From: Firm-04 sp964463355
GTDB lineage: Bacteria; Bacillota; Clostridia; Oscillospirales; Ruminococcaceae
Assembly: GCA_964463355.1 (NCBI GenBank)
Contig: CAYXBP010000019.1
Location: 1 to 36,999 of the forward strand
Reading direction: 5' to 3'
Length of the DNA stretch: 36,999 bases
Shown here one piece after another: positions 1 through 6,803 of this stretch. Both the position numbers and the translations under genes were made by a program. The notes beneath the pieces are model-generated. The model worked only from the letters and a program-made list of their open reading frames with translations, was not told where the DNA came from and made no database searches. Every line of letters begins with the position of its first letter. The stretch's first letter is position 1.

Positions 1-53
1 AAAATCATTGCTTTTTCTCTTTTTTGCCTATTGACATTTCACCGTAGGACTCC

Positions 54-863
54 TTAGCCCTTTGTATAGCTGTATTTATAGCCGTACTTTTTCTGATTAG
101 CCCTGAGCCATTTGTTGACAGCATCGTTGTAGTCAGCGCCCTTAAGAGTAGCCGTGTTAATAGCCTTGACAAAACCGGAAGCGTTGAAGTGCGTCCCTTT
201 TACGAAGCTATATGTGCCTGCGTATTTAGCACTATCTTCGGACCGTCCTTTTGTACCGCTTACTGCAACAATGCCTTTTCGAGTACCGAGAGCGGTATTT
301 ACCACATCCTCTTTGGAGAACGTAGGCCAACCGCCTGCCGGATGGTTATGTACTGCGATTTCCGTACCATTTCCGCTCAACCCTGAGATAGAGCCTGCGT
401 TACCGTGTAAATATTTCGTTGTAAAGCCCTGTGCGTCAATAACAGCACCGTGTTCAATATCCGCATCACGGTGTGTATCTGCAAAGGCTTTCAGCATATC
501 GTTATAACTGCGATTGACGCTGACCTTCGTATTCATACGAGCGGGAAAATCCGCTGTGGTTTCGTCTTTTCCACCGCCGCCACCGGAAGACGGCCATTTA
601 CCGCTGAAGCCCATACCTGAGCTGCCACCTCTGCCGCCGTTATCAATCGGAAACACGATTTCAGCCCAACTTGATACGCGCTGTTCAAGTGTTTTGCCGT
701 TGATCTCATAAGCTAAAGCCTCATCAAGGCTCTTAAAAGTGGCAATGATCTGACCTGTACTCATATCGTACAGCTCAAGCGGATTTCGGAATAAGATCAC
801 CCTGTCTGTGGCGTAAACGCCGTTGAGCTTATTAAAATCGTGCTTGAATTTGTCTATATGCAT
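54..863 (-). CDS. JAMM/MPN-type metalloprotease-domain protein, probably phage- or mobile-element-derived
   Basis: The 269-aa product has three visible parts. Residues 1-70 form an unrecognised N-terminal region. Residues 76-98 are a Gly/Ser-rich linker. A C-terminal domain carries a full JAMM signature: upstream Glu137 (IEHGAVID), then HNHP with His172 and His174, seven residues, Ser183 and Asp186, which fits HxHPx7SxxD. JAMM proteins are zinc-dependent isopeptidases or proteases; in bacteria they occur in RadC-like proteins, phage tail assembly proteins and ubiquitin-like pathways. I infer that this one is catalytically competent, but its substrate is unknown. The ATG at 863 was chosen because AGAGAGGTG lies about 8 nt upstream; the longer reading to 923 would run through a terminator hairpin. 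No promoter is seen between that hairpin and the start, so transcription may come through the upstream RNA unit. A possible next gene begins at about position 8 and leaves the window. Confidence 0.72.
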   Translation of the reverse strand: MHIDKFKHDFNKLNGVYATDRVILFRNPLELYDMSTGQIIATFKSLDEALAYEINGKTLEQRVSSWAEIVFPIDNGGRGGSSGMGFSGKWPSSGGGGGKDETTADFPARMNTKVSVNRSYNDMLKAFADTHRDADIEHGAVIDAQGFTTKYLHGNAGSISGLSGNGTEIAVHNHPAGGWPTFSKEDVVNTALGTRKGIVAVSGTKGRSEDSAKYAGTYSFVKGTHFNASGFVKAINTATLKGADYNDAVNKWLRANQKKYGYKYSYTKG

Positions 864-892
864 CTGTGTTTTCACCTCTCTTATTTTTGGGT

Positions 893-926
893 ATAAAAAT
901 ACCGCTGACTGAAAAACAGCCAACGG
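893..926 (-). terminator. Second intrinsic terminator or attenuator before the JAMM gene
   Basis: CCGTTGGCTG pairs with CAGTCAGCGG over 10 bp (two G-T pairs) around a TTTTT loop and is followed by ATTTTTATA on the minus strand. It stands between terminator 1 and the start codon at 863. Confidence 0.7.
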
Positions 927-936
927 TTAATGTATG

Positions 937-968
937 ATATAAAAATAGGGCACATTTCTGCACCCTAT
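937..968 (-). terminator. Intrinsic terminator 1 of the tRNA-like RNA unit
   Basis: A 10-bp stem (ATAGGGTGCA pairing with TGTGCCCTAT, two G-T pairs) is capped by a GAAA tetraloop and followed on the minus strand by TTTTTATA. It overlaps the last base of the tRNA-like structure. Confidence 0.8.
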
Positions 969-1035
969 GCAAGCACCCGGATTTGCACCGGAGTTTCCGC
1001 AAAAACGGCGTTGTCCTCCTGAACCATAACTTGCA
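937..1035 (-). ncRNA. Compact tRNA-like small RNA or structured leader, unclassified
   Basis: On the minus strand, a 68-nt element (1035 to 968) opens with TGCAAGT and closes with GCTTGCA, forming a 7-bp acceptor-like stem with one T-G pair. Inside are a D-arm-like GTTC/GGAC stem, a poor anticodon-like stem around a run of five T, and a 5-bp T-arm-like hairpin with the 7-nt loop TGCAAAT. It is not a normal tRNA: the anticodon stem is broken, the T-loop has G where the invariant T should be, one unpaired base separates T-arm and acceptor, and no CCA is encoded. The expected transcription start falls at about 1035, the first base of the structure, and a terminator follows at once, giving an RNA of roughly 99 nt. 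It could be a decayed phage tRNA gene, an independent small RNA, a self-cleaving RNA or an attenuator for the downstream JAMM gene. Confidence 0.5.
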
Positions 1036-1041
1036 CTATTT

Positions 1042-1069
1042 ATTATACCATAAATCTGGAAAAGGTCAA
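1042..1069 (-). promoter_or_regulatory. Sigma-A promoter of the tRNA-like RNA
   Basis: On the minus strand, TTGACC (1069-1064) and TATAAT (1047-1042) are separated by 16 bp. Counting 7 nt from the -10 element puts the transcription start at about 1035. Confidence 0.8.
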
Positions 1070-1086
1070 GTAGGAGAATATCACAC

Positions 1087-1115
1087 TTGACGGTTCTTGA
1101 AAATCATGGTACAAT
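1087..1115 (+). promoter_or_regulatory. Sigma-A promoter of polA
   Basis: TTGACG (1087-1092) and TACAAT (1110-1115) have a 17-bp spacer. The promoter overlaps the upstream in-frame ATG at 1097, so that codon cannot be the polA start. Confidence 0.82.
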
Positions 1116-1162
1116 ATAGAAGAAACAATTCAAAACGTAAGGCACGAAAGGATACACCCATT

Positions 1163-3706
1163 ATGAAGCTACTTGTTGTCGATGGAAACAGTATACTCAA
1201 CCGAGCTTATTACGGCGTTAAGCCCCTGACCAATCACAAAGGCATTTATACCAATGCCGTTTTCGGTTTTTTTAGTATCTTGCTGAAAACCATCGCTGAA
1301 TACCACCCCGATGGCGTTGCCGTTGCCTTTGATTTACCCGCAAAGACTTTTCGGCATAAGGCAGTGGAAACCTATAAAGCAAATCGCAAGGGTATGCCCG
1401 ATGAACTCGCAATGCAACTGCCATATACAAAGCAGATTCTAACAGCAATGGGGCACACGGTCATTTCCTGTGAGGGTTGGGAAGCAGATGATATCCTTGG
1501 CACACTTTCGGCAAACTGCGCAAAAAACGGTGCTGAATGCATTCTGCTGACGGGTGATCGCGATAATTTGCAGCTGATCAACCAAAATGTAAAAGTCTGC
1601 CTTGCAAAAAACCACGAGCAGGTACTCTATGATGCTGCGCTGTTTTACAACGAATACGGCTTTGAACCGATTCATCTGATTGATTTAAAAGCATTGATGG
1701 GTGACAAATCTGATAACATTGCGGGTGTGACAGGCATTGGCGAAAAAACTGCAAAAACGCTGATTCAGGAATATACCACAGTGGAAAACATCTATCAGCA
1801 ACTGCCAAAACTCAAGCTAACACCCTCGGTTCGCCACAAGCTGGAAACAGGCTATGAGGATGCAATGCAGAGCAAATTTCTTGCTACTATCGTCACCGAT
1901 GCGCCTATTCCCGATGATCTGCAATTCTATTTGCCGAAGGAACAGGATCAACAGACGCTTTCCGCTGTACTGACGGAGTTAGAACTGTTCAAGTTAATGG
2001 ATCGACTGCAAATCAAAGCCTCAGCATTGCCAGACACTGTGGAGAACCGCCCAAAGGAACTTCCGCTACCCATCGAAAAAAGTATCTCAACTGAAGAACT
2101 GGAGCAGCTTTGCAGCTGCGAGGAACGCACAGTGACATTTCTTTACCGTGACAAGCTGCTCTACCTTGCATGGGATACAAGCATGAGCCTGATTCTTGAC
2201 TCTGACAGCCAGAATGCGTTTTTCGCATCGGCTGTGAAAAAACAAACCTTTGATGCAAAGCCTGTATATCGTCACTGCGCCGAACAGGGCTTCTCTCTTT
2301 GCAATCTCACCGATGATGCGGTGATCTGTGCATATCTGCTGAATCCTTCCTCCCCTGAATACACAATCGAACGTCTGTGCGCGACTATGGGCATTGCCTA
2401 TCCCGATACATTGGCTGCATATGCAGATATCGCCATTCTGCCAACACTCACAAATGCCCTGCTGGATGAGATTCGCAAACAGGAAATGGAACCGCTCCTG
2501 CGCGACATTGAGATGCCACTGGTGGAAATCTTGGCGGACATGGAAACCGTTGGTGTACGCGTTGATGCGAATGGTGTACGGGATTTCGGTGAAATGCTAA
2601 CGAAAGAGATCGGGCAACTGGAGCAAGAAATCTATGAAATGGCAGGGCATAGCTTCAATATTCTTTCGCCAAAGCAACTAGGAATCGTTCTCTTTGAAGA
2701 AATGCAGCTACCTGCGGGCAAAAAGACAAAAACTGGATGGTCGACCAACGCAGAGGTTCTGGAGGGATTGCGCGACCAAAACCCCATTGTGAACGCCATT
2801 TTGCAATACCGGCAGCTCAACAAGCTCAATTCAACTTATGTTGAGGGGCTGCTGAAAACCGTTGCTCCCGATGGACGTATCCACACATGCTACCGCCAAA
2901 CCGAAACACGAACAGGGCGTATCTCCTCTACCGAACCCAATTTACAAAACATTCCTGTACGCACTGAATTGGGTCGGGAAATGCGAAGGTTCTTCATTGC
3001 GGCTGACGGACATACGCTGTTGGATGCCGACTACAGCCAAATTGAGCTGCGATTGGTGGCACATCTTTGCGGCGATGCGAATATGCAAAGAACCTTTGCC
3101 GAAGGCAGAGATATTCACCGCACCACCGCAGCACAGATATTGAATCTGCCTGAAGAGATGGTTAGCAGGGAAATGCGCAGTGCGGCAAAGGCTGTGAACT
3201 TCGGTATTTTATATGGCATCAGCGCGTTCTCCCTTTCTAAAGATATCGGTGTATCTGTTGCAAAAGCAGATAGGTACATCAAGGATTATCTGCGATCCTT
3301 TCCAGGGGTACAGACATTCATGGAGCATACCGTGGAACAAGCTAAGGCAACTGGATATGTTTCCACCATGTTTGGCAGAAAACGCCCTGTGCCCGAACTA
3401 AAAGCATCCAACAAGATGGTACAAGCTGCCGGGAAACGCATTGCCATGAATACTCCTGTTCAGGGCAGTGCGGCAGATATCATTAAAATGGCAATGGTGC
3501 GCGTCTGGAAGAGACTCCGTGACGAACTTCCTTCCGCACGGTTGATTTTGCAGATTCATGATGAACTGATTGTGGAAGCGCCTTTTGCAGATGCAGCTCT
3601 AGCTGCAAAGATCCTGAAAGAGGAAATGGAACAGGCTTGCAAGATTTCTGTTCCACTGACGGTCGATGTGGAGGAGGGTACCAGCTGGTATGATGCCAAA
3701 GGCTGA
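1163..3706 (+). CDS. polA: DNA polymerase I
   Basis: The 847-aa protein is DNA polymerase I, used for Okazaki fragment processing and repair synthesis. The 5'-nuclease domain occupies residues 1 to about 290 and has intact metal-binding motifs (GWEADD, TGDRDN near 131, GDKSDN). The polymerase domain fills the last 400 residues, with motif A DADYSQIELR near 621, motif B RSAAKAVNFGILYG near 672 and motif C HDELIVE near 798. The middle 3'-5' exonuclease domain is kept in length but lacks the DxE metal-binding motif (the region reads TVTFLYRDKL), so proofreading is probably lost, as in several Gram-positive PolA proteins. The start at 1163 (MKLLVVDGNS) fits the family, and AAAGGA lies about 11 nt upstream. 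The gene overlaps rimI by 17 nt. Confidence 0.97.
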   Translation: MKLLVVDGNSILNRAYYGVKPLTNHKGIYTNAVFGFFSILLKTIAEYHPDGVAVAFDLPAKTFRHKAVETYKANRKGMPDELAMQLPYTKQILTAMGHTVISCEGWEADDILGTLSANCAKNGAECILLTGDRDNLQLINQNVKVCLAKNHEQVLYDAALFYNEYGFEPIHLIDLKALMGDKSDNIAGVTGIGEKTAKTLIQEYTTVENIYQQLPKLKLTPSVRHKLETGYEDAMQSKFLATIVTDAPIPDDLQFYLPKEQDQQTLSAVLTELELFKLMDRLQIKASALPDTVENRPKELPLPIEKSISTEELEQLCSCEERTVTFLYRDKLLYLAWDTSMSLILDSDSQNAFFASAVKKQTFDAKPVYRHCAEQGFSLCNLTDDAVICAYLLNPSSPEYTIERLCATMGIAYPDTLAAYADIAILPTLTNALLDEIRKQEMEPLLRDIEMPLVEILADMETVGVRVDANGVRDFGEMLTKEIGQLEQEIYEMAGHSFNILSPKQLGIVLFEEMQLPAGKKTKTGWSTNAEVLEGLRDQNPIVNAILQYRQLNKLNSTYVEGLLKTVAPDGRIHTCYRQTETRTGRISSTEPNLQNIPVRTELGREMRRFFIAADGHTLLDADYSQIELRLVAHLCGDANMQRTFAEGRDIHRTTAAQILNLPEEMVSREMRSAAKAVNFGILYGISAFSLSKDIGVSVAKADRYIKDYLRSFPGVQTFMEHTVEQAKATGYVSTMFGRKRPVPELKASNKMVQAAGKRIAMNTPVQGSAADIIKMAMVRVWKRLRDELPSARLILQIHDELIVEAPFADAALAAKILKEEMEQACKISVPLTVDVEEGTSWYDAKG

Positions 3707-4139
3707 GTTTTCCATTGATCTGATGGGAGAAGGGACAGTTGCCGATGTAGCACGCATTGCAGCGGTTTGCTTTTCCATGCCATGGTCGGAGGGGGCTTAT
3801 CATCGCGAGTTACATAATCCGCAAGCCCTTACGTTGGTAGCTGCGAATACCATTGCAGTGCTGGGATTCGTCAACTGCGGCTTTGTTGCAGATGAACTGA
3901 CGATCAACGCATTGGCGGTATTACCACAATATCGTCGCATGGGAATTGCAAAATCCTTAATGGATGCGGTATTTGCATGGACGAAAGAGATCTGCAAAAT
4001 ATGCTATCTTGAGGTACGCGAAAGCAATCTTGCGGCGCAGAAGCTCTACCAGAATCTAGGATTCGTTCAAAACGGGTACCGTGCTAATTACTACCAACAA
4101 CCAGCTGAAGCCGCGGTACTCATGATGAAAACGCTGTAA
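3690..4139 (+). CDS. rimI: Ribosomal-protein-alanine N-acetyltransferase (GNAT family)
   Basis: The 149-aa product is a single GNAT domain. Acetyl-CoA-binding motif A reads YRRMGIAKSLMD and is followed by YLEVRESNLAAQKLYQNLGF, the usual RimI strand-helix with the general-base Glu region. The C-terminus has YRANYY with the tyrosine expected to act as general acid. RimI acetylates the N-terminal alanine of ribosomal protein S18, and homologues have wider targets. The start is one of two adjacent ATG codons (3690 or 3693), placed about 10 nt after GGAGGAGGG inside the end of polA, so translation is probably coupled to polA. A strong terminator follows directly. Confidence 0.9.
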   Translation: MMPKAEFSIDLMGEGTVADVARIAAVCFSMPWSEGAYHRELHNPQALTLVAANTIAVLGFVNCGFVADELTINALAVLPQYRRMGIAKSLMDAVFAWTKEICKICYLEVRESNLAAQKLYQNLGFVQNGYRANYYQQPAEAAVLMMKTL

Positions 4140-4143
4140 AAAT

Positions 4144-4179
4144 CGCCGTAGGGGAAGAATAATCCCTTACGGCGTTTTT
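4144..4179 (+). terminator. Terminator of polA-rimI
   Basis: CGCCGTA pairs with TACGGCG, extended by G-rich and C-rich inner arms, and is followed by TTTTT. It starts 4 nt after the rimI stop. Confidence 0.88.
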
Positions 4180-4271
4180 GATTCCTGTGCAATATGAACG
4201 ACAATATCTCAACTGGATTGATACACAACAGAAAGCGACCAGTTTTGTATCACATAGAAAGCAGCTTGTTC

Positions 4272-4310
4272 AAAAAAAACGAGTACGACATATGCCGTAC
4301 TCGTTTTTTT
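4272..4310. terminator. Bidirectional terminator before the GH9 gene end
   Basis: An 8-bp stem (CGAGTACG with CGTACTCG, loop ACATATGC) is flanked by an A-run on the left and a T-run on the right, so it has a U-tract on either strand. It can end the minus-strand cellulase transcript and catch rimI readthrough. The stretch 4180-4271 shows nothing else. Confidence 0.85.
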
Positions 4311-4329
4311 AATGCACAAAAGAGCCAAC

Positions 4330-6462
4330 TCAAAGCCCTGCAAGAAGCTTCAAAATGGCAACGGCATCGGAAGCATCAACGTCGCCGTCAGCAGTAAAGT
4401 CAGCATTGACAAGACCTACATCCGAAATAACCGCATCATCATCCTCGGCGAGGAAACGGTTGAGCAAGATCACGTCATTAATCTTTACATTGCCATCACA
4501 GTTGACATCGCCCAGCTTGGTTGCTTCAACCTTCTGAGAATCGGTCGTGGTGGTAGTGGTATCAATAACTGTACTAGTTGTAGTAGTCGTTGTTGTCGAA
4601 GAAGTGGAAGTACTGGTACTCACTTCGGCATACGCCTTGAAGTCCAGCTGATCCTGATCCTGAACGACCATATCGGAAACGGCGTTATCCCATTTTGCGT
4701 AGTAATAAACTTCAAGTTCCACGGTTGCAGCCGCTGCTGGAACGGTCAGGGTAAAGCTGGAACTGCCTGTGCTGTCAAAATCCGCAGCTGTCCAGTTTCC
4801 GCTCATCCATTCGCCTTTGGCGTTGTCCCAATAGCCATAACCGCCGTTGATCTGCGCGCCTGTTACGCCGCCAGTAATCTTTACGGTGATTTCTGAAGCG
4901 CCTTGGTTGGTGATGATCCATTTCTTTTCGTTCTTTGCAATGGAAAGCTCCACTTCTTCAGTATTGGTGCCGCTTTCAATGGTAGTAGATGTAGATGTAG
5001 TCGTGCTGGAAGTGGTGGTGCTTGTGCCAGGCTGTGTCGTTACGGGATTCGTATTAACACTACCAACGCCCTCGATGGTGCTATCCAGAGAGCCTGTACC
5101 ATACTGCTCATATAATGCAGCTGCAAGACCAACGATTGCTGCATTGTAATCGCAGGCAACCTCATTGGTAGTATAATTCTGAAGGCTATCCTCATAGGTT
5201 GAGAAATCGGAGCTGGTAGGTCCGCCAACCAATGCGCCTACCAGAGTATGGCTCTTGGAAGGATGAACAGTGGTGGATTTGTTCATTTCATCATAGCTGT
5301 CATAACCCGATGCTGCTCTGTGGTGCGGGTTTTTGGGAGAATCACTGTTAAAGCCGACAATCATGTTCTTGCCGATGGAGTTATCGCCCAGAAGCATTGC
5401 GGTCTGACCCTTACACCATGTCGTATAATCATTGGAGGTATGCTTGGAAACAACCATTGCAGCCAACTGCAAGCCAGTATTCAGGCGGGCACTACCCCAC
5501 TGCTGAATCGGAACAAATGCAGAACCGGTACAGTTCTTGCTGACATAGGAATTTGCCCATTTCCAATCCGCTCCAATTTCGGCATACAGGCAGGCTGCAC
5601 CCAGATTCACATTATTCCAGCAATGGGTGTAATAAACCTCGCCCCACTGACGGTTATCGGTTGCAAAGTAGGTATCCATAAAGCTCTTGTACTGGGAATC
5701 TTTGGTTGCGATATACAGGAAACCTGCTGCCCATGCCTGATCGTCCTTATAATCCTCCGAACCATAGAAGCTTGCGGGACCATCGGTAGCAATGGAATTG
5801 TTCTTTGTAGAGAATTCATACAGTGCCTTTGCGTAGGTCAAATCCTCTTCATTGCCAAAGTTGATATAGTTGACTGCCAGCGCCGCGGCGTACTCAGCTG
5901 CAATATCGCTTGCGCTGTTGGTCGTCCAGTACATCTTTCTGACACCTGCTTGAGATTCCTGATTCTCTGGTTTACCCCAATAATTGTGATCTACATCGCC
6001 ATCCCCTTTCTGATAAAGGAACTTGGAAACAGAACCACCGCTGAGAACAGTACTATCCTTAAAGAACTGACAGAAATAATCCGTGATGGTCTTCAAGTGT
6101 GAGGTAAGGCCAAGCGTATCATAAGAATCCTTGAACTCATAATAGCCCCAGCCGAGGGTTGCTGCGGTATAGCCCTGAGGCAGACCAAACATTGCGTGGT
6201 CACCAGCATCGTGGAATCCACCGTTGACTTCATCACCAGTGTGGCAATCGCCGCGCCAGTTCAGAGCAGTGTTCTCGCTGACCTGCGAACCGCACATATT
6301 GGCATCATAAAAATACATAGTGTATTGCAGGAGTTTTGCATAGTTGTCAGTATCTGCCGCCGATGCTGACATGGATGTTGCAGCTGGAACCGAAAGTGCG
6401 CCTGCCAGCACAGCTGTGCTGAGCAAAACTGCTTTCGCCCGCTTCATAAAGGAATGGTACAT
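4330..6462 (-). CDS. Secreted GH9 cellulase with accessory module and type I dockerin
   Basis: The 710-aa protein is a secreted endoglucanase-type GH9 enzyme. Residues 1-36 are a signal peptide (MKRAK, then a hydrophobic stretch ending SASAA). The catalytic domain runs from about 38 to 455, with the catalytic base motif DAGDH at 85-89, the GH9 signature PHHRAASG near 379-386 and the proton-donor Glu434 in NYTTNEVACDYNA. A Thr/Ser linker leads to a beta-rich module at about 500-615, probably a carbohydrate-binding module of unrecognised family. A second Thr-rich linker leads to a dockerin at 650-710 with two calcium-binding repeats (LGDVNCDGNV and NADFTADGDV). The dockerin implies docking to a cohesin scaffoldin in a cellulosome. 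The ATG at 6462 has AGAGAGG 8 nt upstream and directly precedes the signal peptide; longer readings cross the promoter. Confidence 0.96.
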   Translation of the reverse strand: MYHSFMKRAKAVLLSTAVLAGALSVPAATSMSASAADTDNYAKLLQYTMYFYDANMCGSQVSENTALNWRGDCHTGDEVNGGFHDAGDHAMFGLPQGYTAATLGWGYYEFKDSYDTLGLTSHLKTITDYFCQFFKDSTVLSGGSVSKFLYQKGDGDVDHNYWGKPENQESQAGVRKMYWTTNSASDIAAEYAAALAVNYINFGNEEDLTYAKALYEFSTKNNSIATDGPASFYGSEDYKDDQAWAAGFLYIATKDSQYKSFMDTYFATDNRQWGEVYYTHCWNNVNLGAACLYAEIGADWKWANSYVSKNCTGSAFVPIQQWGSARLNTGLQLAAMVVSKHTSNDYTTWCKGQTAMLLGDNSIGKNMIVGFNSDSPKNPHHRAASGYDSYDEMNKSTTVHPSKSHTLVGALVGGPTSSDFSTYEDSLQNYTTNEVACDYNAAIVGLAAALYEQYGTGSLDSTIEGVGSVNTNPVTTQPGTSTTTSSTTTSTSTTIESGTNTEEVELSIAKNEKKWIITNQGASEITVKITGGVTGAQINGGYGYWDNAKGEWMSGNWTAADFDSTGSSSFTLTVPAAAATVELEVYYYAKWDNAVSDMVVQDQDQLDFKAYAEVSTSTSTSSTTTTTTTSTVIDTTTTTTDSQKVEATKLGDVNCDGNVKINDVILLNRFLAEDDDAVISDVGLVNADFTADGDVDASDAVAILKLLAGL

Positions 6463-6525
6463 GGAATTAGCCTCTCTTTCATTATTTTCCCACTTTTTAA
6501 TATCGGCACAAACACCGACAAATAC

Positions 6526-6554
6526 ATTATACCAAAAATTTCTGCCTATATATG
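6526..6554 (-). promoter_or_regulatory. Candidate promoter of the GH9 cellulase with weak -35
   Basis: A consensus TATAAT (6531-6526, minus strand) lies about 60 nt before the start codon. The -35 position reads CATATA, far from TTGACA, which suggests dependence on an activator or conditional expression. Confidence 0.5.
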
Positions 6555-6559
6555 TACAT

Positions 6560-6578
6560 TTCATGAACGAAATATGAA
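6560..6578. promoter_or_regulatory. Possible operator upstream of the GH9 promoter
   Basis: TTCATGAA is an 8-bp palindrome, followed nine bases later by ATGAA, which repeats the same half-site. It sits just upstream of the weak -35 element. No specific regulator can be named, and the match may be chance in AT-rich DNA. Confidence 0.25.
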
Positions 6579-6739
6579 CTATTGGTTTTCGCCTGTAGAA
6601 AAACACATCCGATTTTTAGTAACTTCGCCGAAAAAGGTGTTGAAAATCAAAATTACAATTTTATAAAACAGCAAAAAGCAATTTTATCATAGGTGTATTC
6701 CTTCTGTAAAACCCAGTTGGCATTTCTGCAAAATAGCAA

Positions 6740-6768
6740 TTGCAATTTGCAACATTCTGTGCTATAAT
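6740..6768 (+). promoter_or_regulatory. Sigma-A promoter of lepA
   Basis: TTGCAA (6740-6745) and TATAAT (6763-6768) have a 17-bp spacer. The start of transcription near 6775 lies downstream of the in-frame ATG at 6771, which rules that codon out. Confidence 0.8.
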
Positions 6769-6803
6769 AGATGAGTATGCCATACAGAACGGAGGAAAAG
6801 CTT

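Noticed and set aside
968..1035. A functional canonical tRNA gene
   Set aside because: The anticodon stem does not pair properly, the T-loop lacks the invariant T, one base separates T-arm and acceptor and no CCA is encoded; kept only as a tRNA-like RNA.
968..1035. Twister, pistol or HDV-like ribozyme
   Set aside because: Fragments such as CCGG-loop-CCGG and GGTGCAA recall these classes, but I could not fit the complete conserved core of any of them by eye.
4555..5040. Short tandem repeats in the cellulase linkers as a repeat array
   Set aside because: These encode Thr/Ser linkers of the GH9 protein; they are irregular and explained by the protein.
5248..6102. 284-aa plus-strand frame antisense to the GH9 gene
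   Set aside because: It lies inside the catalytic domain of a clear cellulase gene and shows no promoter, ribosome-binding site or motif.
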